From CAYGZL01 sp964354345 (lineage in GTDB: Bacteria; Chloroflexota; Anaerolineae; Anaerolineales; UBA4823), in NCBI GenBank assembly GCA_964354345.1, contig CAYGZL010000106.1, positions 1 to 64,000 on the forward strand: 64,000 nucleotides of DNA, in the 5' to 3' direction. Made by a program: the position numbers and the translations under genes. Below, piece by piece: positions 24,039-33,087 of the stretch; position 1 is the first letter of the stretch, and every line of letters starts with the position of its first letter. The notes beneath the pieces are model-generated. The model did not search any database and was not told where the DNA came from. It worked only from the letters and a program-made list of their open reading frames with translations.

Positions 24039-25682
24039 CTATTGACGGGCTAGGATCACCCTTACCACACCGCAATCGGGTTCAACCCACACACCCCCAT
24101 CAACCTCGTCGCCATTGCGCTGGCGTGTGACCGAGTATACGCCTGTACTGGTGAAGTACCCTTCGTCCACGCGCACATAAGGCGCCTGGCGGGGCAGGAG
24201 CTGCTCGCGCGCCACCGTGGCATCGAGCGCCTGTTCGGGGGGCAGCAGGAGGCGCAGGAATAGCCGGTAATGACCGCCGACCAGGTAGAACTCATTTTGA
24301 TTGACCTGGAAAACCAGACCACGCCCACGTTCACCGGTTGGGCGCATCCCACGCCCAGGCAAATGCCGCCAATCACGGGGCATACCGTCATCTTGAGAGA
24401 CCGCGAATGTCACCAGGCCTAGCCAACCATCTAACAGCAGGCGCTGCGTACCCTGGTTCTCCTCCTGGACGATGGCATGTATCTGACCACTGCCCTGAAA
24501 TTGGAGCAGAAGTGGGATCACCGCCGCGACGCAACGCATACTATCAACCACCTGGCGATACTCGATACGGATTGAGCCGTCCGCATCCAGGATATGTTCA
24601 ACGGCGAAGAAGGCATATCCTATTGCGTTATAATCAGTCAGGGCGCGAAACATTAACCAGGCATTGGAACCACTCGGACTCGATTCGGGGATAAACAGGG
24701 GGTTATCGGGGCGGGTGTAGGCAACCAGGGTGCTTTCATAGCCTTGCGTATCCCCGATATAAATGTCCGGTGCAATTAGATCAATATGCGGGGTGAACCA
24801 TTTATAAATATCGAGGGTTTTGCTGACTGCGCCACCAGAGGGGTAACTTTCACCCGGGATTGCCCAACCACCCTCGCCCAACCAGACGTTGATATACATC
24901 GGGAGTGGGTAGACTGCTTTTCCTGCTGCGGCGACCGTGTCAATGTACGATGCAATACTCCAGGCGGTCATTAACTCGCCGGCTGCCCAGCCGAATAAAT
25001 CAGGCCAGGAGCCAGTTTCCTGAGCGCCGGCTTTCTGCCAGATCTCGAAGATGGATCCCTGACCGGCAGACATAATCTGGGCAACCAGGTTATCTGGTAC
25101 CTGGCTTAGAAAATCTGCCTGCCCATCCGGTCCATAATCGCGGTCGCTGCCCAGGATACCCGGTTCATTTTCGACTTGGATGGCGATGACGGTTTGTTCA
25201 GCCTGGTCATTTTCTTTCAAGTACTCGCACAGGGCGGTGAATGCTTTACAATCGGCTGCCAAATTTGCTGAGCAATGTGATGACAACACCCAGGTGGATT
25301 TGCCACTGGGTGTCAAGGCGCGGTGGAAGCGCTGCGGGTTGGTTTTGATCCAACCAGGGACATAGTCCATATCGCCATTTTTCCAGGTGCCGAACCACAA
25401 CAGGATCAGGTGCAAATCGTGCTGGCGGGCATTAGTCAGCAAGGCAGCTACTGGTGTGAAATCAAAGTCTCCTTCCTGGGGTTCGATTTGTTCCCAATAA
25501 ACCGGGATTTCCAGTGTATTACCGTCCAATGCTTTGACTGCCTGGAAAGCAGTGGCTGATTCCAGGTCATTATAGCCACTGGAATTACAGGTCTGACCAC
25601 CGAGTGGGAAAAAGGGGCGACCATTAACGTTAAAAATCCGTTTAACTGTGGGTATTGGGGGTTTAGATATGGATGATGTCAT
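24039..25682 (-). CDS. GH35-like beta-galactosidase with DUF5597-type C-terminus
   Basis: Retaining glycoside hydrolase of clan A with a TIM barrel over about 1-370. The acid/base pair is visible as IQVENEPG (Asn 172, Glu 173) and a candidate nucleophile Glu in FIPESSPSG. The opening FNVNGRPFFPLGGQ and the C-terminal beta-rich region resemble GH35-like galactosidases with DUF5597. No signal peptide, so the enzyme is cytoplasmic and acts on imported oligosaccharides. Its start overlaps the last 20 bases of the upstream epimerase gene, showing translational coupling. Galactoside specificity is family inference only. Confidence 0.82.
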   Translation of the reverse strand: MTSSISKPPIPTVKRIFNVNGRPFFPLGGQTCNSSGYNDLESATAFQAVKALDGNTLEIPVYWEQIEPQEGDFDFTPVAALLTNARQHDLHLILLWFGTWKNGDMDYVPGWIKTNPQRFHRALTPSGKSTWVLSSHCSANLAADCKAFTALCEYLKENDQAEQTVIAIQVENEPGILGSDRDYGPDGQADFLSQVPDNLVAQIMSAGQGSIFEIWQKAGAQETGSWPDLFGWAAGELMTAWSIASYIDTVAAAGKAVYPLPMYINVWLGEGGWAIPGESYPSGGAVSKTLDIYKWFTPHIDLIAPDIYIGDTQGYESTLVAYTRPDNPLFIPESSPSGSNAWLMFRALTDYNAIGYAFFAVEHILDADGSIRIEYRQVVDSMRCVAAVIPLLLQFQGSGQIHAIVQEENQGTQRLLLDGWLGLVTFAVSQDDGMPRDWRHLPGRGMRPTGERGRGLVFQVNQNEFYLVGGHYRLFLRLLLPPEQALDATVAREQLLPRQAPYVRVDEGYFTSTGVYSVTRQRNGDEVDGGVWVEPDCGVVRVILARQ

Positions 25683-26619
25683 GTTCGATTAACCAATGTA
25701 CTGACTCATAAATTGCCTGTAAGGATGAATATCGCGGTTGATAATTTAACCGGCGTTGGGATTTTTCGATGCTGAAACAGTTGGGACTGTGTTCCAGGTG
25801 GGCGAGGGTGGCTTCAGCATCGGGAGGGGATACTGTCTCCCGCCAGGTGTCGAAGTGTAGGAAACCCAGGTTGGCTGGTTTTCCAAACCAATTTGCTACA
25901 GCTTCGGCATAGCCGCGCAGAGTCAAGGCCGCGGGAGAAACCGCGTGGAAGCTTTCTCCCAGGGCGGCGCTCCGCTGGATAATCGCCTGCATAAAGAGTT
26001 GCGCAACGTCATCCGCGTGGACATGGTGAAGTAATTCTGTGCCAGAATTTGGCAGATAAACTTTTTCGCCTTGCGCCAGGCTGCTGAAAACGCTGGGATT
26101 AAAATTAGCCTGCGGGTTGAGCGGTGCCCAACCGGGGCCGACGATATGCCCGGGTAGGATACAAGCTTCAGGAAAGCCATTTTTCCGGTATTCATCATGT
26201 AAATAGGCTTCGATAGCAGCTTTCTCGATCCCGTATGACCCAATCGGGCGGCGGGGCGCCTCTTCGTTAACCGGAACCTGAGTTGTAAAACCATGCACCC
26301 ACACCGTACTGCAGTGTAAAAAGATCTGTACCTGGTCGCGTAAGGCTTCTACCAATTGTTGAGCGCCTGGTTGGGTGTAACAAATCATATCGATGACAAT
26401 TTCAGGTGATAAGGCGCGGATTTTCACCCCGAAGGTTCCCGCTCTCTCCTCGACGCTTCGATCCAACACAACATAGTTAACCTTAGCCCAGGCGCCGTGA
26501 GATGAATAGGGCTGTTGTAGACCCCGGGTAATTACGGTAAGCTCCATGCCAGCCTCAATCAAGCGGGGTACCAGGTAGGTGCCAATGTGACCTGAGCCTC
26601 CAATCAAAACAACGTGCAT
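25663..26619 (-). CDS. NAD(P)-dependent epimerase/dehydratase family protein
   Basis: Extended short-chain dehydrogenase fold. The dinucleotide loop is GGSGHIGTYL near the N-terminus and the catalytic region has SYGIEKAAIE (Tyr and Lys in YxxxK). Length 318. It belongs with sugar or nucleotide-sugar epimerases, but no feature fixes the substrate. It overlaps the GH35-like gene by 20 bases and follows the GH51 gene by 33 bases, so it is part of the arabino-/galacto-oligosaccharide operon. Confidence 0.85.
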   Translation of the reverse strand: MHVVLIGGSGHIGTYLVPRLIEAGMELTVITRGLQQPYSSHGAWAKVNYVVLDRSVEERAGTFGVKIRALSPEIVIDMICYTQPGAQQLVEALRDQVQIFLHCSTVWVHGFTTQVPVNEEAPRRPIGSYGIEKAAIEAYLHDEYRKNGFPEACILPGHIVGPGWAPLNPQANFNPSVFSSLAQGEKVYLPNSGTELLHHVHADDVAQLFMQAIIQRSAALGESFHAVSPAALTLRGYAEAVANWFGKPANLGFLHFDTWRETVSPPDAEATLAHLEHSPNCFSIEKSQRRLNYQPRYSSLQAIYESVHWLIEHDIIHI

Positions 26620-26652
26620 AGAATCTCCAGTTTATTTAGTCTTCCTTGAGTA

Positions 26653-28164
26653 TCAATTCTTGTGACCAGCACTACAGATTACCGTAAAGGATAACGGTGG
26701 TAGACTGAGCTTAAATAGACCATCTTGGAGAACCTGTGTACCCAAATTAACCGGGACCAGGTGATTGGGTTGCTCAAAAGTATTGGCAGCTTTCGGATCT
26801 TTACCGGATAACTGGTAAATCTGCACTACCGCGTCGGATTGGCTGGCCGGCCAGCTAACCTCCAACGGCGTAGGTTCCACCAGACTACGGTTGACGATGA
26901 ATAAGGCAGTCTGCCGGGTCTCAGGATCGTAACTGGCGGAGGCGTCCAGCAGAGGTACTGCTCCGAACTGGTTGGTGTTATAGAGGGGCGATTTGCATAA
27001 TATATCCAGCGATTGACCGTGAGCAAAGCGCCGGAAGAGCTGGAAGGGGTAATAAATCGTCTGCTTAACCAGTCCATCGGGTCGGGTCAGGATTGGAGCA
27101 ATCACATTAACAAGCTGAGCCAGGCAGGCGATGCGTAACACATTACACCGCCGCAAGAAAACATTCATCCACTGGGCTACTACTAACGCGTCTTCCAGGT
27201 TATATACCTCTTCGATGAGGTGTGGCGCTTCAGTCCATTGCCCATCCACCACTTGATCCTTATACCAGACATTCCACTCGTCCCACGATAGGTACACTTC
27301 ATGTTTCGAACGGAGCCTGGCGCGCACATAGCGCAGGGTGCCAGCCAGGGTATCCAGGTGATTTTCGAACTGGCTCGCCAGGGCCAAATAGCTGGGAGTA
27401 TCCATGGCGTGGTTGTTCGCGTAATAATGCAACGAAAGGTATTCCACCTGCTCCCAGCAAATTTCCAGGCTGGTGCGGTCCCATTCCGGGTAGGTGGGCA
27501 TGCCGGTACCGGAAGAGCCGCACAGGACGAGTTGTAACGACGGATCATGCCATTTCATCAATTTCGCCGCTTCCTTTGCTTTTTGAGCATAGGCGACTGC
27601 GTCCAGATGACCAATTTGCCAGGGGCCGTCCATCTCATTGCCCAGGCACCAGGTACGGACATTGTGAGGTTGCGCGTAGCCGTGATAGGCGCGCAAGTCG
27701 CTGTAATAAGATCCAACCGGGGCGTTGCAATATTCCACAAGTGCGCCAGCCTCTTCAATCGTACCAGTGCCCAGGTTTACGCCCAGCATCGGTTGGGTTT
27801 TGAGTTGATGGCAATATTCGATGAATTCATTGGTGCCAAATTGGTTCGTCTCGATCGACCGCCAGGCCAGCTCGCGCCGGCGGGGTCGCTGCTGGCGCAG
27901 TCCGACGCCATCCAGCCAGTGGTATCCGCTTAAAAAGTTGCCTCCAGGATAGCGGATGATTGTCGGGCCTAGCTCACGCAGCGCAGACTGCACGTCTCGA
28001 CGAAAGCCGAATTCATCTGCTAACGGTGAACCTGGTTCGAAGATGCCCTGGTAAATCGCGCGCCCCATGTGCTCCAGGAAACCACCGTAAATTTCAGGTT
28101 GTATCTCGCCCAGGACCCTTTCGGGATCGATGGTGATGTGACTGATAGTACCGGTTTTATCCAT
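26653..28164 (-). CDS. GH51 alpha-L-arabinofuranosidase
   Basis: Intracellular retaining enzyme that removes terminal L-arabinofuranosyl units from arabinan, arabinoxylan or arabinogalactan fragments. The acid/base Glu 177 is in LGNEMDG and the nucleophile Glu in SWDEWNVW at about 296. IYGGFLEHMGRAIY near the start and RYPGGNFLSGYHW are family hallmarks. Length 503, without a signal peptide. AGAGG about 10 bases upstream supports this ATG. Downstream genes include the GH35-like galactosidase and an epimerase; upstream is an aldolase and an FGGY kinase. Confidence 0.94.
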   Translation of the reverse strand: MDKTGTISHITIDPERVLGEIQPEIYGGFLEHMGRAIYQGIFEPGSPLADEFGFRRDVQSALRELGPTIIRYPGGNFLSGYHWLDGVGLRQQRPRRRELAWRSIETNQFGTNEFIEYCHQLKTQPMLGVNLGTGTIEEAGALVEYCNAPVGSYYSDLRAYHGYAQPHNVRTWCLGNEMDGPWQIGHLDAVAYAQKAKEAAKLMKWHDPSLQLVLCGSSGTGMPTYPEWDRTSLEICWEQVEYLSLHYYANNHAMDTPSYLALASQFENHLDTLAGTLRYVRARLRSKHEVYLSWDEWNVWYKDQVVDGQWTEAPHLIEEVYNLEDALVVAQWMNVFLRRCNVLRIACLAQLVNVIAPILTRPDGLVKQTIYYPFQLFRRFAHGQSLDILCKSPLYNTNQFGAVPLLDASASYDPETRQTALFIVNRSLVEPTPLEVSWPASQSDAVVQIYQLSGKDPKAANTFEQPNHLVPVNLGTQVLQDGLFKLSLPPLSFTVICSAGHKN

Positions 28165-28256
28165 GTCGGGATTGCCTCTCGTTGGATTTGAAGGTTGAAG
28201 GTTACTTTATCAATTTTATTCTAATGTTAGGGTGGTTTATTGAACCACGCTTATGT

Positions 28257-29111
28257 TTATATCATCCCCTGGTCAGTCGCGCCGAATAAATCTAGATAAG
28301 CGTTGCAACGGTTTGTAAAGGCTTCGACAGCCACAGTGGTCAGGTCAAAATAGCCCGTCTGCGGTTTTTGCGCGGAGGAGATCATTTTACGGGCGGCGGT
28401 GATATAGAGATCGGTAGCGATGTTGATCTTGGTAATTCCACGCGCAATGGCTCCCCGTACCTGGTCTTCCGGCAGACCGGTACCGCCATGCAGCACCAGG
28501 GGAATAGCGACACGCCCGGCGATATCCTCGAGTAAATCGAAATCCAGTTGGGGCTGACCTTGATACAGACCGTGCGCATTGCCAATCGCGATGGCCAAGA
28601 AATCTACACCGGTTTCCTGGACGAAGCGTTCGACGATGGCGGGATCTGTAAATCCTTTGCGCTGCCCGGTGATAGCCTGGTAGTCGCTACCCAGCCCGAC
28701 ATGCCCAAGCTCAGCTTCAACTGCTGCGCCAGCGGTATGTCCTGCCTGGACGATGGCGCGTGTTTGAGCGATATTCTCAGCCAGGGGCAGATGGGAGCCA
28801 TCAAACATGAGGTCGGTACAGCCATATTTCAGAGCCAGCAAACATTGATCCAGACTGGAACCATGGTCGAGCATTATCGAAACCGGCGCAGTGGAACCCT
28901 CCGCTCGCACACGCAGGTAAGCTACCAGGGCAGGTGTGTAAGCTTTGTCGAAGATGCCTGCATAGATTGCCAGGATCCCGGGTGCATGTTTAGACTCAAA
29001 AGCGTGGATCATGCCTTCCGTGCTATGTTGATCGAAGGTATCGAAAAGAGGTACCGCGTAGTGGTGCGCCTGGGCGCGTAACAACTCCGCTTTGATTGAA
29101 ACGAGGGGCAT
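28257..29111 (-). CDS. Class II ketose-bisphosphate aldolase family protein (copy 2)
   Basis: Second class II aldolase. Catalytic Asp 82 and zinc His 83 are in IMLDHGSS; other blocks are DLMFDGSHLPLAEN, EAELGHVG, IGNAHGLY, LHGGTGLPED and KINIATDL. Length 284. It starts one base after the FGGY kinase stop codon, so kinase and aldolase are almost certainly made together: the kinase would phosphorylate a ketose and the aldolase would cleave it. A hairpin with GTGGTT/AACCAC arms (28232-28248) lies just after its stop codon but lacks a T-run. Confidence 0.9.
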   Translation of the reverse strand: MPLVSIKAELLRAQAHHYAVPLFDTFDQHSTEGMIHAFESKHAPGILAIYAGIFDKAYTPALVAYLRVRAEGSTAPVSIMLDHGSSLDQCLLALKYGCTDLMFDGSHLPLAENIAQTRAIVQAGHTAGAAVEAELGHVGLGSDYQAITGQRKGFTDPAIVERFVQETGVDFLAIAIGNAHGLYQGQPQLDFDLLEDIAGRVAIPLVLHGGTGLPEDQVRGAIARGITKINIATDLYITAARKMISSAQKPQTGYFDLTTVAVEAFTNRCNAYLDLFGATDQGMI

Positions 29112-29112
29112 A

Positions 29113-30654
29113 CTAATTACCTAAATATTCCCGTAAAGCCGGATAAAGGTGGCGATAAACAGTCTCATATAAATGCACGTAATGCTTGTGGCGGGCAGGC
29201 TCCGGTAGATACGTAGAACTGAGTCGGGGTGTCATCGCCTCAGCCGCCTGGAACACATCCGGGAACATGCCTGACCCACTGGCAGCCAGGATGCCAGCCC
29301 CTAACGCGGCTGCTTCTGGTGTATCACAGACGCGAATGGGTATGCCGGTGACATCCGCGATGACCTGGAGCCACATAGAGCTGTGAGTTCCGCCTCCCAT
29401 GGCGATGAACTGAGCGATTTGTTGACCCAGCGCCTGTGCCACGCCTTCCAGATGGAGCCGCAATTCGAAGGCAATCCCTTCGAGGATTGCTCGATACATA
29501 TGGGCTTTTCCATGCCTACCTTGCCAACCGATGATAATACCACGCGCGGCAGGATCCCAATACGGATTCATGGCGCTGTTCCAGTAGGGAACTAAAAGAA
29601 GTCCTTCTGCTCCGGGTGGTAGCTCCTGGGCCATCTGTTCCAACCGGAAGGGGATTGGTTGGCTGGTTTGGGTTTGATTGACAGATTGAGATTGAATTTC
29701 TGTTTCGCCTTGATCCGCCGGTCCACAAAACTGCTTGATGAACCAATCCAAAGTGTATGCGCCACCCAGGATCACTGTCTCAAGAAAATAGCCTGTGGGG
29801 TAACCCCCGAACATCGTTCGAAAAGCCCGGCTGATGACATAGGTTGGGGAGTAGAATCCCCCAATGACTGCTGTGCCCAGGTTGAGATAAGCGCTTTCGG
29901 TGTGGCTCAGGTTGATACTCAAGCCCCCTGCCTGCCCGTCGCCCAATCCGGCGTATACTGGCAATCCCTCTGGTAGCCCGCATAGCTCAGCGGCTGAGGC
30001 GGTCACTTCACCCACCCAGGCGCCGGGGGCGATGGCTGGTGGGAGTTGATCCATCCGCGCGCCACAGGCAACCACGATTTCTGGCGACCATCGCTGCTGC
30101 TGCATATCGAAAAGACCAGTCGGGTCAGCACACCCCCAACTGGTGCAGGGTGAACCAATCAGGCGATGGATCAGGAAGCCGTGAACATCCAGAATCCGAG
30201 CAGCGTTATGCATCCTATCAGGGTAGTTTTCCGCCAGCCAGGCCAGCTTGGGCGCGGTCAGGTTGCCAGAGAGAGGTTTCCCAGTTGTCCTGTGGAAGGC
30301 TTCTCCACCGATTTGTTTTTCAATCCATCCCAACTGATCCCGCCCGCGCTCATCCATCCATAGCAGGGCGTTACCGAGCGGTCGACCATCTCCATCCGTC
30401 AGCACGAAAGTCTCACGCTGGCAAGCCAGACTCACACCAACCAGGCGGTGCACATCAATTTGGGCTGTGACCTGGCGTGTCGCATCAACCAAAGCCTGCC
30501 ACCAGCTTTCCGCATCCTGTTCATGCCCATTATCAGGCGAGGTTAGGATGGCAATAGGACTGCGACCGATCGCCAGGAGATGACCTGTCTGGTTAAAGGC
30601 AATTACCTTACAGGAGGTCGTACTACAATCAATCCCAAGCGCCAAATCTATCAA
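29113..30654 (-). CDS. FGGY-family carbohydrate kinase
   Basis: Hexokinase-fold sugar kinase. The N-terminal phosphate loop is GIDCSTTSCK (8-17), the catalytic region has DERGRDQ, and the second ATP site is AMGGGTHSSMW. Length 513 fits xylulokinase/ribulokinase/glycerol-kinase relatives; the sequence is closest in style to xylulokinase-like proteins. The reading frame begins with TTG (30654) and has no clear Shine-Dalgarno, so it may be coupled to the upstream enolase-superfamily gene 37 bases away. The aldolase follows after one base. L-Ribulose or another ketose from arabinose is a reasonable but unproved substrate. Confidence 0.88.
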   Translation of the reverse strand: MIDLALGIDCSTTSCKVIAFNQTGHLLAIGRSPIAILTSPDNGHEQDAESWWQALVDATRQVTAQIDVHRLVGVSLACQRETFVLTDGDGRPLGNALLWMDERGRDQLGWIEKQIGGEAFHRTTGKPLSGNLTAPKLAWLAENYPDRMHNAARILDVHGFLIHRLIGSPCTSWGCADPTGLFDMQQQRWSPEIVVACGARMDQLPPAIAPGAWVGEVTASAAELCGLPEGLPVYAGLGDGQAGGLSINLSHTESAYLNLGTAVIGGFYSPTYVISRAFRTMFGGYPTGYFLETVILGGAYTLDWFIKQFCGPADQGETEIQSQSVNQTQTSQPIPFRLEQMAQELPPGAEGLLLVPYWNSAMNPYWDPAARGIIIGWQGRHGKAHMYRAILEGIAFELRLHLEGVAQALGQQIAQFIAMGGGTHSSMWLQVIADVTGIPIRVCDTPEAAALGAGILAASGSGMFPDVFQAAEAMTPRLSSTYLPEPARHKHYVHLYETVYRHLYPALREYLGN

Positions 30655-30691
30655 AGAAATATATCACGGAAAGCCAGGTTGTTTGCCTGAT

Positions 30692-31900
30692 TCAAGGACG
30701 AGTGGGACTGCCATCTGGCAGGCGGGTTTGTGTCCACCAGTCCACTTCGTCAACACAAGGGTATTTGGCAGCCAGTTTTTCATCGAAATCAATGCCCAGA
30801 CCAGGCAAGTCATTGGGATACATATAGCCATTCCGCACAACCGGCAGCCCGGGGAACATTTCATAGACCAGATCGTTGAAGCGACACCATTCCTGGATGC
30901 CGAAGTTTGGCGCCCATAAATCAAGGTGTAAGTTAGCGGCATGTCCGACTGGAGAGGTATCCCCCGGGCCATGCCAGGCGGTACGGATACCGTAGATATT
31001 TGCGAAGATCGCTGCGTCACGGGCGGGCGTGATGCCGCCCATCTGGCTGATGTGCATGCGGATGAAGTCAATCAGGCGTTCTTGGATCAACAGACGCCAC
31101 TCATGGGGATTGTTAAATAGCTCGCCCATCGCCAACGGTGTGGCGCACTGCTGCCGGATGAGACGGTACCACTCGATATCATCAGGCGCCAGCGAGTCTT
31201 CCAGAAAGAATAATTTGAAACGCTCTAAATCCTTTGCGAACTGCACGGTATCAATCGGTGAGAGGCGCTCGTGAACGTCGTGCAGCAACTCGACCTCCTC
31301 ACCAACGTTAGTGCGTACATACTCGATCATATGGGTCATCCGGCGCATGTAATCGCGCGGATCGAAGTATGCCCCCTCCGGCGCACCCTCCGGTTTGGCC
31401 AGACGGGTTGCTTTACCGCCATAGCCGCCCATTTGAATCCGGATGTAGCGATAGCCCTGCTCCTGGTACTTCCGCACGTTCTCGACCACTTCCTGAGGAT
31501 CGCGCCCGTCGGCATGTGTATATACTGCAGCAGCTTCACGGCTTTTCCCACCCAATAACTGGTAGACCGGCATGCCGGCCAGTTTGCCTTTAATGTCCCA
31601 CAGCGCCTGGTCAATGCCCGAAATGGCGTTATTGAGCACCGGACCGTTGCGCCAGTAGCTCTGCACCATGGCCATGTTCCACAATTCCTGGATGCGGGAG
31701 ACATCCCTACCGATGACAAATGGCTTCAGGTGTTTTTCCAGGGCTGTGTATACCGCCTGGTAGCGCTGGGTGAAGGTCGCGCAGCCCAACCCGTACAGGT
31801 TGGGTTCGGAGGTAAGCACTTTCACGATGATGAAGCGCATCCCTGCGCTGGAGGTCTGGACAAGGTGGGTTTTTACATCCCGGATCGTAATTGGAGGCAT
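30692..31900 (-). CDS. Enolase-superfamily sugar acid dehydratase, mannonate dehydratase (ManD/RspA) type
   Basis: Abstracts a proton alpha to a carboxylate and dehydrates a sugar acid. Metal ligands are Asp 208, Glu 234 and Glu 260, with His 210 next to the first ligand (HDVHERLSP, FLEDSLAPD, LAMGELF). This spacing and Tyr 160 in QMGGYGG match the mannonate dehydratase subgroup, which makes 2-keto-3-deoxygluconate. WHGPGDTSPVGHAANLHLD is another hallmark. Length 402. Many ManD-type proteins have low or no mannonate activity, so the substrate is uncertain. It lies 3 bases after the DUF362 lipoprotein gene. Confidence 0.88.
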   Translation of the reverse strand: MPPITIRDVKTHLVQTSSAGMRFIIVKVLTSEPNLYGLGCATFTQRYQAVYTALEKHLKPFVIGRDVSRIQELWNMAMVQSYWRNGPVLNNAISGIDQALWDIKGKLAGMPVYQLLGGKSREAAAVYTHADGRDPQEVVENVRKYQEQGYRYIRIQMGGYGGKATRLAKPEGAPEGAYFDPRDYMRRMTHMIEYVRTNVGEEVELLHDVHERLSPIDTVQFAKDLERFKLFFLEDSLAPDDIEWYRLIRQQCATPLAMGELFNNPHEWRLLIQERLIDFIRMHISQMGGITPARDAAIFANIYGIRTAWHGPGDTSPVGHAANLHLDLWAPNFGIQEWCRFNDLVYEMFPGLPVVRNGYMYPNDLPGLGIDFDEKLAAKYPCVDEVDWWTQTRLPDGSPTRP

Positions 31901-31903
31901 ATT

Positions 31904-33055
31904 TTAGCTCGCGGGGGTGAACTTGATACGCACTTTTTCGATTGGGACGCCGACCACTGTGATTTCCTCCAGCTTATTGGTGCCCAACCCGGCTTCTGCG
32001 GCCAGGTTTAAATGATTATCGCAACGAATATAGGGAGATTCAGGATAATCACCAGTCGGATCATACCCCATGACCGCTGTGGCAACTGCATCAGTCGCCA
32101 CTGGATTCTTTCCCGCGATCAGTACCCCAGGCTGGATTGGAGAGACACCATTAATCCAGGGTCCCTCCCCGCTTTGGCATGATTTAATACCATCTACCAG
32201 TGAGAAATGGATCGGACGAGTGCGGTTTAAATCAATAATCACGCGTGGTAATCGGCTGCGGGTTTGGTTGGCTGGGCCATGGAAACCCGAGCGATATTTA
32301 TCAGTCGACTGCAGTGTGTAGAACCGGTAAGGAACCAGGCCATAAAGGTTCTTCATGGTATGGGTGACGCCAGCATTGTAATGGTTCTTCATCTTCGATA
32401 CCGACATGAAGACATTCACATTCTGGAGGATTTTATTGAATGTAAACGACTGGTAGATGAAACTCTTCTCGGGTACGTTTATCTCGTCGAATTTGTCAAA
32501 GGGTTTGATGTCATTCAAATCAATCAACCTGGCGCCAGTTGACTGGGCAATCTCTTCGTAGCCATATTCGGTGTACGAGGCCCATTCATAAGCTGCTTCG
32601 ACGATGTAGATCTCTTTGGCGCCGGCCAGGCGGACTTGCTCGATGAGAGCTTGCACAACCAGGGGGTGGGTAATGAAGCTTTCAATAGGTTTAGCCCCTG
32701 GCAGTGAGCCTGAGGTGACTCCTCCGGTCATATTCACTTTGATGGCGACGCTATCACCGGATTTGACCACATCGTTTAAGCCGCCGAGACTATCGATGAG
32801 ACTGGTCACTTCCTGGCGGACCAACTCAAGATTGTAATCTTTCACCTGTCCGATCGCTACCGTGGCTTGTTTCGGACCGCTGGGTTGCTCAGGCGTTACG
32901 AATTTGCCTACCTCTGGACTTGGTTCGGATTTACAGCTACTGAGCAGGGCGCTGGCGGTTACCAGACCAGTCAGGCGCAAGAATTCACGCCGGGACAAGA
33001 AATTATCAGATTGGGGTAGTGAGTTTTTCTGGTTCTTACGATCATGATGGTTCAT
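31904..33055 (-). CDS. DUF362 domain protein, Tat-exported lipoprotein
   Basis: The N-terminus has a twin-arginine motif SRREFLRL at 21-28, a hydrophobic stretch, and a lipobox ending at Cys 41 (LLSSC), so the protein is probably folded before export and anchored on the outer face of the membrane. The rest is a DUF362 domain, a family of unknown biochemical role in which some members carry ferredoxin clusters. Here there is no CxxCxxC cluster. GGAG seven bases upstream supports the start. It lies between the esterase and the enolase genes. Confidence 0.85.
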   Translation of the reverse strand: MNHHDRKNQKNSLPQSDNFLSRREFLRLTGLVTASALLSSCKSEPSPEVGKFVTPEQPSGPKQATVAIGQVKDYNLELVRQEVTSLIDSLGGLNDVVKSGDSVAIKVNMTGGVTSGSLPGAKPIESFITHPLVVQALIEQVRLAGAKEIYIVEAAYEWASYTEYGYEEIAQSTGARLIDLNDIKPFDKFDEINVPEKSFIYQSFTFNKILQNVNVFMSVSKMKNHYNAGVTHTMKNLYGLVPYRFYTLQSTDKYRSGFHGPANQTRSRLPRVIIDLNRTRPIHFSLVDGIKSCQSGEGPWINGVSPIQPGVLIAGKNPVATDAVATAVMGYDPTGDYPESPYIRCDNHLNLAAEAGLGTNKLEEITVVGVPIEKVRIKFTPAS

Positions 33056-33087
33056 TATGTTCTCCTAGTCTACTACCATGAAAATAA

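Noticed and set aside
27222..27803. A 193-residue reading frame antisense to the GH51 gene
   Set aside because: The GH51 frame has both catalytic Glu regions; the antisense frame has low-complexity composition and is a shadow.
28232..28248. Hairpin after the second aldolase as a terminator
   Set aside because: The stem is short and no T-run follows on the minus strand, so termination there is doubtful.
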